From Fimbriiglobus sp. (GTDB taxonomy: Bacteria; Planctomycetota; Planctomycetia; Gemmatales; Gemmataceae), in the NCBI GenBank assembly GCA_025352585.1, contig JANXTD010000642.1:1-6822 (forward strand): a DNA stretch of 6,822 bases, read 5' to 3'. Positions 1-5,996 of this stretch are shown here, piece by piece. The notes under the pieces were generated by a model. It saw nothing but the letters and a program-made list of their open reading frames with translations, did not search any database and had not been told where the DNA came from. The position numbers were made by a program, and so were the translations under genes. Numbering within the stretch: position 1 is the stretch's first letter; every line of letters starts with the position of its first letter.

Positions 1-1
1 G

Positions 2-613
2 AAGTTCCGCGTCGCCCCCGGCAGCAAGCACAAGACCGGCTTCTTCCTCGACCAGCGTGACAACCGCAAGTTCCTCGGCGAACTCTGCGCCGGCAAGCGC
101 GTCCTCGACATCTGCTGCAACTCCGGCGGCTTCGCGGTCTACGCGAAGGTCCACGGCGCGACCGAGTCGGTGGGGCTGGACCTCGACGAGGAGGTGATCG
201 AAGTCGCCAAGGAGAACGCCAAGCTCAACAAGGTCAACGTGCGGTACATCCAGAGCGACCTGTTCCCCTGGCTGCGCGACGCGATCCCCAACGGCGAGCG
301 CTTCGACGTGGTGATCCTCGACCCGGCGAAGCTGACTCGCGACCGCGAGTCGGTCGATTTGGCGCTGCGCAAGTACACCGACATGAACCGCCTGGCGATG
401 CAGGTCGTCGCCCCCGGCGGCCTCTTCCTGACGTGCAGTTGCACCGGCCTGGTGAGCGAGCCGGACTTTCTGGAGATGATCCGCCGGGCCGCGTGGCAGG
501 CCGGCCGCACGGCGTTGATCTTCAAGATCAGCGGCGCGGGGGCCGACCACCCGTACCTGGCGCACGTCCAGGAAGGCCGGTACTTGAAGGCGGTGTTCTG
601 CCGACTGAGCTGA
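2..613 (+). CDS. Class I SAM-dependent rRNA methyltransferase, RlmI-like (C-terminal part, 5' end outside window)
   Basis: The reading frame is open from base 2 to a TGA at 611-613, giving 203 visible residues. The first in-frame ATG (base 170) lies inside the methyltransferase fold, so the gene begins upstream of the window, where the N-terminal PUA domain of this family would be encoded. Visible signatures in order: HKTGFFLDQRDNR (residues 10-22), the SAM-binding glycine loop VLDICCNSGGF (34-44), the acidic ribose-binding stretch GLDLDEE (58-64), motif IV LDPAK (106-110), motif VI TCSCTGL (144-150), and the terminal ADHP...EGRYLK (181-196). This is the layout of the COG1092/RlmI family, which makes 5-methylcytosine in 23S rRNA using a motif VI cysteine; C145 and C147 are candidates. 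Motif IV is normally DPPK, and here the second proline is alanine. Family assignment is strong; the target base is inferred. The gene converges on RNase R. Confidence 0.88.
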   Translation, partial: KFRVAPGSKHKTGFFLDQRDNRKFLGELCAGKRVLDICCNSGGFAVYAKVHGATESVGLDLDEEVIEVAKENAKLNKVNVRYIQSDLFPWLRDAIPNGERFDVVILDPAKLTRDRESVDLALRKYTDMNRLAMQVVAPGGLFLTCSCTGLVSEPDFLEMIRRAAWQAGRTALIFKISGAGADHPYLAHVQEGRYLKAVFCRLS

Positions 614-628
614 CGCCGCTCGGCGGAA

Positions 629-2797
629 TCAGTCCCAGCGCTTCTTCGGCTTCTTCGGTCGCTCCGCCGGCTCGGGCTGGTCGGGCGTCAGGCGAAAGTC
701 GAGCATCCGCTTCGGCAGGTCGATCCGCGCGACCGCCACCCGGACTCGGTCGCCGAGGCGGTAGCGCTTCTTGGTGCGGCCACCGTACAGCGACTGCGAC
801 GACTCGTCGTAGGTGTAGTGGTCGTCGGCGAGGCTCGACACGTGAACTAAGCCCTCGGCGGGGAACTTCTCGGCCTGGGCGAAGAATCCGTAGTCGGCGA
901 CGCCGGTGATGACCGCGTCGAGCTTCTCCCCGATGCGCGTGCTCAGGTATTGCAGCAGTTTGAGCTTCACTAGCTCGCGCTCGGCTTGTTCCGCGCGGCG
1001 CTCCATCTTCGAGCAGTGGTCGCCGAGTTGCTTCAGTTCGGCGAGGTCGCCCTGGGCGTTGCCGTTGCGAATCCAGCGGTCGAGTTGCCGGTGGACGCTC
1101 AAGTCGGGGTAGCGTCGGATGGGGCTGGTGAAGTGGCAGTAGTGCGTACTGGCCAGCGCGTAGTGCTCGTCCTGGATGGGCGAGTAGCTGGCCTGCTTCA
1201 GGCTGCGCAACAGGCTGAAGTGGATCGCCGCGCGTTCGGGGCGCGAGGCGGTGGCGTACAGGACGCGCTGCAACTCGAAGCGGTCGGTGGCGCGCTCCAT
1301 CGGGTAGCCGAGGAGGTTGGCGAACTGCGCGAAGGCTTCGAGCTTTTCTTCCTTCGGCGCGGGGTGGACGCGCCGCAGGAAGTGCAACTTGTGATAGGCG
1401 AAGTTCTCGGCGACCGCCTCGTTGGCCGCGAGCATGAACTCCTCGACCATCTGGTGGCTCAGGTCGTTCACGGCGAAGTGGGCACCGCTCACGCGGCCGT
1501 CGCCGTCGTACTCCAGCACCGCCTCGGGCATGCTCAGTTCGAGCGCCCCACGCTTCATCCGCTTCTTCCGCATCGCCACCGCCAGACCTGCCATGCGCGT
1601 CACGAGTTCGCGAACCTCGTCGGTCACCGGGGTGCCGGGGTCGGTGCCGGCGAGGAGGTCGCGGACTTGCTCGTAGGCGAAGCGCTTGCGGACGCGGATC
1701 GCGCCGTTAAAGAACCGCACGTCGGCCTTTTGCAGCGTCGGCGTCAGCTCGATTTGCACCGACTTCACGTAGCGGAGTTTGCCCTCTTGCAGGCTCGCCA
1801 GGCCGTTCGAGATCACCTCGGGGAACATCGGGATCACTTTTTGCGGCAGGTACACACTCGTCGCCCGCTTGCGGGCCTCAGTGTCGAGGGCACTGCCGAG
1901 CTTCGCGAAGTGGGCCACGTCGGCGATGTGGACCGTCACGATGAAGTGCTGCGTCGCCGGATCGATGGTGACGCTCACGGCGTCGTCGAAGTCGCGGGCG
2001 TCGGCGGGGTCGATGGTGATGACGCAGTCGCCGGTGAAGTCGGTGCGGCCAGCCAGGTCGTCGTCGCGGAAGGCGTCCGCTTGGGCGCGGGCCTCGGCCA
2101 ACACCGCTTCGGGGAACGCTTCGGGCAGGCCGAAGGCGCGGACGATCGACAGCGTATCGACGCCGGGCTGCGACAGTGGCCCCAACACTTCAGTGATGAC
2201 GCCCTCGCCGCGGGTCTCCTCGCCGGCGGGGAAGCGGAGCATCTCGATGACGACTTTGTCCTGGGCCTTCGCACCCTTGGCACCGGGGTCGCCGACGCCG
2301 ATCGAGTGGGCGAACTGCGTGCCGTCGATCTTGACGTAGGCCTCGCCGTCGCGCTCGAAGTAGGTGCCGACGAAGGTCCGGGTCGCGCGTTGCATTACCC
2401 GCACGACCTCGCCGGCCGAGAAGCCGCCGCGGGTCTCGCGGCGTGAAATCTTCACGAGGACTTCGTCGCCGGAGCTGGCGTCGAGGGTCTTGCCCTCGCG
2501 GATGCGAATTTCCGGGCCGGTGTCAGCCGTCGGCATGGTCGGCCGGACGAAACAGTGCCCGGAGTTGGTGCGCCGGAACGCCCCGACGACGCTGCCGTAC
2601 AGGTCGGCGGCGCGCAGGGCGGAGCCGGCGACGACTTCGAGCCGGCCGTCGCGCACCAGTGCCCGGATCGTCTGGCGGAAGGCGGCGTACGCGGCGGCCT
2701 CGGTGACGTTGAGGCGCTTGGCGAGCACCTTCGGCTTGACCGGGATGTAGCTCGGCCGCGTCACCGCATCGAGAATCTGCGTGGTCAAGTCGGGCAT
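629..2797 (-). CDS. rnr: Ribonuclease R (RNB-family 3'-5' exoribonuclease)
   Basis: Processive hydrolytic 3'-5' exoribonuclease that degrades structured RNA in the cytoplasm; in well-studied bacteria it acts in rRNA quality control and trans-translation. From the ATG at 2797 it is 722 residues, somewhat shorter than the 813-residue E. coli enzyme. Domains in order: an N-terminal winged-helix-like segment (about 3-55), cold-shock/OB regions (about 70-210), the RNB catalytic domain (about 250-575), and a C-terminal S1 domain (about 622-703) followed by a short basic tail, KKPKKRWD. The catalytic signature DPADARDFDD (263-272) keeps all four metal-binding aspartates (D263, D269, D271, D272) with E. 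coli spacing, and the RNA-binding block FTSPIRRYPDLS (556-567) is intact, so it should be active. An in-frame TTG at 2815 would add six residues (MPTRPA). I prefer the ATG because TTG has no Shine-Dalgarno in front, although the AGG before the ATG is also weak. It lies directly downstream of the YhaM-like gene and is probably co-transcribed. Confidence 0.96.
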   Translation of the reverse strand: MPDLTTQILDAVTRPSYIPVKPKVLAKRLNVTEAAAYAAFRQTIRALVRDGRLEVVAGSALRAADLYGSVVGAFRRTNSGHCFVRPTMPTADTGPEIRIREGKTLDASSGDEVLVKISRRETRGGFSAGEVVRVMQRATRTFVGTYFERDGEAYVKIDGTQFAHSIGVGDPGAKGAKAQDKVVIEMLRFPAGEETRGEGVITEVLGPLSQPGVDTLSIVRAFGLPEAFPEAVLAEARAQADAFRDDDLAGRTDFTGDCVITIDPADARDFDDAVSVTIDPATQHFIVTVHIADVAHFAKLGSALDTEARKRATSVYLPQKVIPMFPEVISNGLASLQEGKLRYVKSVQIELTPTLQKADVRFFNGAIRVRKRFAYEQVRDLLAGTDPGTPVTDEVRELVTRMAGLAVAMRKKRMKRGALELSMPEAVLEYDGDGRVSGAHFAVNDLSHQMVEEFMLAANEAVAENFAYHKLHFLRRVHPAPKEEKLEAFAQFANLLGYPMERATDRFELQRVLYATASRPERAAIHFSLLRSLKQASYSPIQDEHYALASTHYCHFTSPIRRYPDLSVHRQLDRWIRNGNAQGDLAELKQLGDHCSKMERRAEQAERELVKLKLLQYLSTRIGEKLDAVITGVADYGFFAQAEKFPAEGLVHVSSLADDHYTYDESSQSLYGGRTKKRYRLGDRVRVAVARIDLPKRMLDFRLTPDQPEPAERPKKPKKRWD

Positions 2798-2821
2798 GGC
2801 GGGCCTGGTGGGCAAGGGGCG

Positions 2822-3826
2822 TCAATCGAAGCTGTCGGAGTGGGTCGTGAACAGGTCGCCGTGGGCACCGCCCTTGTAGAAGCGGCGTTGCAGGTTGCCG
2901 TTGTACGGCGTCCAGGCGGTCGCGTTGTTGCGGTCTTCCTTGTAGTCCCGCGCGACCATGTGCATCCGCGTGTCCATCACGTCGATCGCGTGCAGCAGCA
3001 TCGCCTCGGCCGTCATCGGCACCTTGGGGCTGCCGTATTCTAGGGTGCCGTGGTGGCTCAAGACGAGGTGCTTGAGTTTCACCAGAAGGTCGCGCGGGAA
3101 CGGCTCGCCCGTCAACTCCGGCACCTTCGCCACCTTATCCACCAGCATCTCGACGCCGATGGTGATGTGGCCCAATAGCTGGCCCTCGTCGGTGTAACCA
3201 AAAGCGCGGGCGTAGCTCAGCTCGCGCGTCTTGCCGATGTCGTGCAGGAACACCCCGGTCAGCGTCAACTCGCGGTCGGTGCCGGGGTAGAACGGCAGCA
3301 ACCGCTCGGCGATGTCCATCATCGTGACCGTGTGTTCGAGCAACCCGCCGACGTAGGCGTGGTGCAGTTTCACGCCGGCCGGGCAGGTCTGGAACCGCTT
3401 GAGGAAGTCGCCGTCCATCAAGAAGAGTTCGCCGAGCGCCCGGAGGTTCGGGTTCGTCAGGCCAAGAAGGTAGCCGCGGAGGCGTTCGGTCAGCTTGCCG
3501 ATGTCGTGGTCGGTCTTGGGCAGGAAGTCGCCGACTTCGATCTTCTGCGGCTCGACCTTCTCGAAGTGTTCGAGGATGATTTGCAAGGTGCCCTGGAAGT
3601 TCTGCACCTTGCCCTCGGCGTGCAGGAAGTCGCCGTTCTCGAAGGAGCGGAACTGGGCGTCGCCGGCGTTCCAGAGCCGCGCCGACATGCCGCCGGTGCG
3701 GTCCCGCAAATCGACTTGCAGGAAGAGGTCGCCCTTGCGGTTGGTGCGGAGTTGCTTATCGACGGCGAGGTAAACGTCGTCCAAAGTGTCGCCGTCGCGG
3801 AGTTGTTCGACGTAGCGTCGGCTCAT
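2822..3826 (-). CDS. YhaM-like 3'-5' exoribonuclease (OB-fold + HD domain)
   Basis: 334 residues, close to the 314 of Bacillus subtilis YhaM. An N-terminal OB-fold nucleic-acid-binding domain (about 13-92, with DLFLQVDLRDRTGGMSARLWN at its centre) is followed by an HD metal-dependent phosphohydrolase domain (about 153-290). Metal-binding candidates are H155/H156, H165, the FLHDIGK pair H195-D196, H220, SHHG (H258/H259) and D282. This OB plus HD order is the YhaM hallmark; YhaM removes nucleotides from RNA (and ssDNA) 3' ends in a metal-dependent manner. The ATG at 3824-3826 gives a natural N-terminus that runs straight into the OB fold. The ribosome site is weak (AGAAAG about 9 bases upstream) and lies in one arm of an inverted repeat. 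It sits 48 bases after the BON gene and about 24 bases before RNase R, suggesting one transcript. A less specific name would be HD-domain phosphohydrolase; exonuclease activity is inferred from family. Confidence 0.88.
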   Translation of the reverse strand: MSRRYVEQLRDGDTLDDVYLAVDKQLRTNRKGDLFLQVDLRDRTGGMSARLWNAGDAQFRSFENGDFLHAEGKVQNFQGTLQIILEHFEKVEPQKIEVGDFLPKTDHDIGKLTERLRGYLLGLTNPNLRALGELFLMDGDFLKRFQTCPAGVKLHHAYVGGLLEHTVTMMDIAERLLPFYPGTDRELTLTGVFLHDIGKTRELSYARAFGYTDEGQLLGHITIGVEMLVDKVAKVPELTGEPFPRDLLVKLKHLVLSHHGTLEYGSPKVPMTAEAMLLHAIDVMDTRMHMVARDYKEDRNNATAWTPYNGNLQRRFYKGGAHGDLFTTHSDSFD

Positions 3827-3834
3827 GGTGTCGG

Positions 3835-3865
3835 GCTTTCTGCGGCCGGAGGGCGGTGAGAAAGC
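3835..3865 (-). repeat. Inverted repeat between the BON and YhaM-like genes
   Basis: GCTTTCT and AGAAAGC (seven base pairs, 17-base loop) fill most of the 48-base gap. On the minus-strand RNA the second arm contains AGAAAG, the only ribosome-site-like sequence in front of the YhaM-like ATG, so pairing would cover it. No T run follows, so it does not look like an intrinsic terminator and does not argue against co-transcription. Confidence 0.35.
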
Positions 3866-3874
3866 GTCATCGTA

Positions 3875-4510
3875 TCACTCCGCGGCGTCGATGGAACCGC
3901 GCCGCACGCGGGTCACGCCGGGCAGTTTCCGCAGTCGCAACAGCAACGCCGTCGCGTCGGCGTGGTACGCCGCCCGGCCGGTGACGACGACCACGCCGGC
4001 GTCGAAGGCGAGTGCGAGCCGGGCGAAGCGTTCGTCCCCTGCACGCACGAGTTCGGCGGCGGCTTCGAGGTCGTAAGCGGTGATCGTCGGCCGGTACGCG
4101 GTGACGTGAGTTTCGGCCCGCAGGTCGGGCAACGCAGCGGTTGCCGGCGCTGCCTTGGCCGTCGGCTCGCCGGCGAGTTTGGCCCGCACGCGGTCGAGGA
4201 ACGGGTCGTCGCCGAAGGGCACCCGGCACGCCGTGACGACGCCGGCCAGGCCGGGGACTGTGCCGGCGGCGACGCGAACCGCCGTCGCGATTTCGTCACT
4301 CGGCACCTCGCCGGCGACGGTGGCGACGCCGCGCACGACATCGACCGTCAGGGCGAAGTCTTTGAGCGTCGGGTCGGCCTGGAGTGTGGCCGTGACTTTG
4401 AGCGCGAGCATCACGTCCGAGTTCGGCGCGACCAGCGGCGACGGCCCGGCGGCCCCCACGGTGAGGGGGAAGAACGCGATCAGGATCAGGGCGGCAACCT
4501 GGCGGGGCAT
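3875..4510 (-). CDS. Exported protein with two BON domains
   Basis: 211 residues from the ATG at 4510. The frame is open for 48 codons further upstream, but that stretch crosses intergenic hairpins and is Arg-rich and unconvincing. The chosen ATG has a GTGAGG ribosome site seven bases upstream and opens with a signal peptide: MPRQ, a hydrophobic core VAALILIAFFPLTV, then a small-residue GAAG cleavage region (around residues 20-21). Two BON repeats follow: about 32-97, with the characteristic GVATVAGEV and a VPGLAGV turn, and about 145-205, with AGVVVVTGRA and LPGVTRV. They are joined by an Ala/Pro-rich linker (about 112-130). BON domains bind phospholipid or membrane surfaces in periplasmic proteins such as OsmY; the role here is likely envelope maintenance, but no partner or ligand is visible. 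It lies 48 bases upstream of the YhaM-like gene and may be the first gene of that transcript, though a functional link to RNA decay is not evident. Confidence 0.78.
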   Translation of the reverse strand: MPRQVAALILIAFFPLTVGAAGPSPLVAPNSDVMLALKVTATLQADPTLKDFALTVDVVRGVATVAGEVPSDEIATAVRVAAGTVPGLAGVVTACRVPFGDDPFLDRVRAKLAGEPTAKAAPATAALPDLRAETHVTAYRPTITAYDLEAAAELVRAGDERFARLALAFDAGVVVVTGRAAYHADATALLLRLRKLPGVTRVRRGSIDAAE

Positions 4511-4516
4511 GGCAAA

Positions 4517-4522
4517 CCTCAC
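4517..4522 (-). promoter_or_regulatory. Shine-Dalgarno site that decides the BON-protein start
   Basis: The minus strand reads GTGAGGTTTGCCATG. GAGG sits eight bases ahead of the ATG at 4510, and that ATG begins a signal peptide. Together these support 4510 over the longer open frame reaching 4654. Confidence 0.65.
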
Positions 4523-4529
4523 GACGTGG

Positions 4530-4548
4530 ACCGGTTCGGGCAACCGGT
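4530..4548 (-). repeat. Perfect hairpin in the BON-gene leader
   Basis: ACCGGTT (4530-4536) and AACCGGT (4542-4548) make a seven-base-pair stem with a five-base loop (GCCCG on the minus strand). It ends seven bases before the GTGAGG ribosome site of the BON gene. Possible roles are a leader RNA element or an operator. I see no convincing -35/-10 pair nearby; TAATGC in the upstream part of the gap is only a weak -10-like match. Confidence 0.4.
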
Positions 4549-4615
4549 GCGGTCCTGAGGGAATCATCGGGCGCGATCCGGCATTACGCCGCCGGTTTCG
4601 CTTCAGTTTGAGGAA

Positions 4616-4634
4616 GCCGGTAAAACTTACCGGC
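4616..4634 (-). terminator. Perfect hairpin, candidate terminator of the beta-propeller transcript
   Basis: An eight-base-pair perfect inverted repeat, GCCGGTAA / TTACCGGC, with a three-base loop, lies about 47 bases after the stop of the beta-propeller gene. On the minus strand it is followed by TTCCTC, a pyrimidine-rich but not uniform T tract. It could end the oxidoreductase/beta-propeller transcript before the BON gene begins. The short, interrupted T run makes intrinsic termination uncertain. Confidence 0.42.
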
Positions 4635-4649
4635 CACTCGTGCGCTGTG

Positions 4650-4680
4650 GGCAAACCCGGTGTCCCGCGTCGAGTTTGCC
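4650..4680 (-). repeat. Inverted repeat just after the beta-propeller stop codon
   Basis: GGCAAAC (4650-4656) and GTTTGCC (4674-4680) form a perfect seven-base-pair stem around a 17-base GC-rich loop, starting one base after the stop codon. No T tract follows on the minus strand. It could protect the mRNA 3' end or be accidental. Confidence 0.35.
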
Positions 4681-4681
4681 G

Positions 4682-5932
4682 TCACTTCGGGTCGAAGCGG
4701 TAGAGCTGACTTTCCGTGCGCAGGTACAGCGCCCCGTCCACCGGCACGAAGGTGGCGAAAGTCTTCTCCTTCAACTCGCTGCGGGTGAGCGCCTTGAACT
4801 CCTTGCCGACGGCGATTACCTGGCCGACGCCGTCTTCGCTGGTGAAGTACATCTTGCCGTCGGCGACGATCGGCGACGCCGAGTACGCCTTGCCGGCCAA
4901 CCGCTCGGCGTAGTGGACCTTGCCGGTCTTGGCGTCGAGGCACGTCAGAAAGCCGGAGTCCGAGAGCATGTACAACTCGTCGCCGATGACCTGCGGCGTC
5001 GGCGTGTTCGGCGCGTCGCGCTTCGAGGCCCAGGCGATGTTGGCCGAGATGTCGCCGCTGCCGTCGGGCTTGAAGGCGAGCAGTTGTTGGCTCATGTAAC
5101 CGGTCGAGAAGAAGACGAGGCCGTGGGCGTACACCGGCGGGGCGATCAGCGACCAGCCCGGCTTGGGGTACTTCACGCGCCACAACTCCTTGCCGTCCTT
5201 GGGGTCGTAGCCGAAGCAGTAGTTCGACGCCGGGCTGACGATGACCCGCTTGCCGGCGTGCTCGATCAGCAGGCAGGTGGCGAAGGAGAATTTCATGGTG
5301 GCGTTGGCGTTGCGGTCGGTCTTCCAACGCACCTTGCCGGTGTTGATGTCCAGCGCCGCGAGGAAGGTCACTTCCTTGCCGTCGCAGGCGAACACCAGCG
5401 TGTCGTCCACGAGGATCGGCGAGTTGCCGTTGCCGTGAAGGGGGTGGTAGCTGAGTTCTTGCGTCTTCCAGACGACCTTGCCGTCGAGGTCGAGGCACGC
5501 CGTGCCCATGTGGCCGAAGTGGACCCAGACGCGCTGGCCGTCGGAGACCGGCGTCGGGCTGGCGTGGCTGTTCTTCTTGTGCGGCTGAGGCACTGTCGCC
5601 GTCTTCTCGACGAAGAGTTCGATGTCCCAAAGGATCGTCCCCTTGGCCTGATCGACGCACAGCGCGCGGAGGCTGTAGTCGGCCCCGGCGGCCGTGGTCG
5701 TCGGCACGGCGGTCGTGAGGAACAGCTTGCCGGCTACCGCAATCGGCGACGACCAGCCGACGCCGGGCAGGGCCGTCTTCCAGGTGACGTTCGTGTCGGT
5801 GCCCCACTCGGTGACGAGCGGCTTGCCGGCGTAGACGCCCAGCCCGCCGGGGCCGCGGAACTCCGGCCAGTCAGCGGCGCGTGCGGGCGCGGCGGCAAGC
5901 GTGACGGCAATCAGGCAGAGCCAACGAGTCAT
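4682..5932 (-). CDS. Secreted PQQ-binding-like beta-propeller protein
   Basis: 416 residues with a clear Sec signal peptide (MTRW, then the hydrophobic core LCLIAVTLAAA, and cleavage probably after the ARA at 17-19), so the protein is exported. The mature start has WPEFRGPGG (22-30), a signature of planctomycete outer-compartment beta-propellers. Propeller-blade motifs of the form 'AxDxxTGKxxW' recur at about 88-102, 144-155, 191-203, 239-251, 284-301 and 329-341, with degenerate ones at 372-387 and the C-terminal YRFDPK, consistent with seven or eight blades. These resemble the pyrrolo-quinoline-quinone repeat fold (also seen in BamB), but I see no evidence that PQQ is bound or that the protein is a dehydrogenase. 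The start is supported by a strong GGAGG eight bases upstream. It follows the Gfo/Idh/MocA gene by 64 bases and is probably co-transcribed with it. Substrate or partner unknown. Confidence 0.88.
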   Translation of the reverse strand: MTRWLCLIAVTLAAAPARAADWPEFRGPGGLGVYAGKPLVTEWGTDTNVTWKTALPGVGWSSPIAVAGKLFLTTAVPTTTAAGADYSLRALCVDQAKGTILWDIELFVEKTATVPQPHKKNSHASPTPVSDGQRVWVHFGHMGTACLDLDGKVVWKTQELSYHPLHGNGNSPILVDDTLVFACDGKEVTFLAALDINTGKVRWKTDRNANATMKFSFATCLLIEHAGKRVIVSPASNYCFGYDPKDGKELWRVKYPKPGWSLIAPPVYAHGLVFFSTGYMSQQLLAFKPDGSGDISANIAWASKRDAPNTPTPQVIGDELYMLSDSGFLTCLDAKTGKVHYAERLAGKAYSASPIVADGKMYFTSEDGVGQVIAVGKEFKALTRSELKEKTFATFVPVDGALYLRTESQLYRFDPK

Positions 5933-5939
5933 GAGGAGT

Positions 5940-5945
5940 TCCTCC
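5940..5945 (-). promoter_or_regulatory. Strong Shine-Dalgarno site of the beta-propeller gene
   Basis: The minus strand reads CGGAGGAACTCCTCATG. GGAGG lies eight bases before the ATG at 5932, which fixes that start. The same stretch can fold on itself (GAGG pairing with CCTC across an AACT loop), which would partly hide the ribosome site. The stem is only four base pairs, so this may have no effect. Confidence 0.7.
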
Positions 5946-5996
5946 GGTCGAATTGGGTCGGGCAGGTGCGATCAGTTTATGACTGTTGCGGCCGAC

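Noticed and set aside
616..626. Possible bidirectional terminator between the convergent genes
   Set aside because: The CCGC-TCG-GCGG stem is only four base pairs, with no T tract on either strand.
986..2446. 486-codon open frame on the plus strand opposite RNase R
   Set aside because: It lies wholly antisense to a gene with intact RNB motifs. Its protein is low-complexity Val/Gly/Arg/His-rich with no recognisable domain, as expected for a shadow frame in GC-rich DNA.
2798..2815. TTG start adding six residues to RNase R
   Set aside because: No ribosome site precedes it, and the ATG at 2797 gives a normal N-terminus. It cannot be excluded, since the gap to the upstream stop would then be only six bases.
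4511..4654. 48-residue N-terminal extension of the BON protein
   Set aside because: It would put a signal peptide in the middle of the protein, reads through two hairpins, and ignores the good ribosome site before the ATG at 4510.
4584..5807. 407-codon minus-strand frame overlapping the beta-propeller gene
   Set aside because: Arg/Gln/His-rich out-of-frame translation of the same DNA. The overlapping frame with signal peptide and propeller repeats is the real gene.
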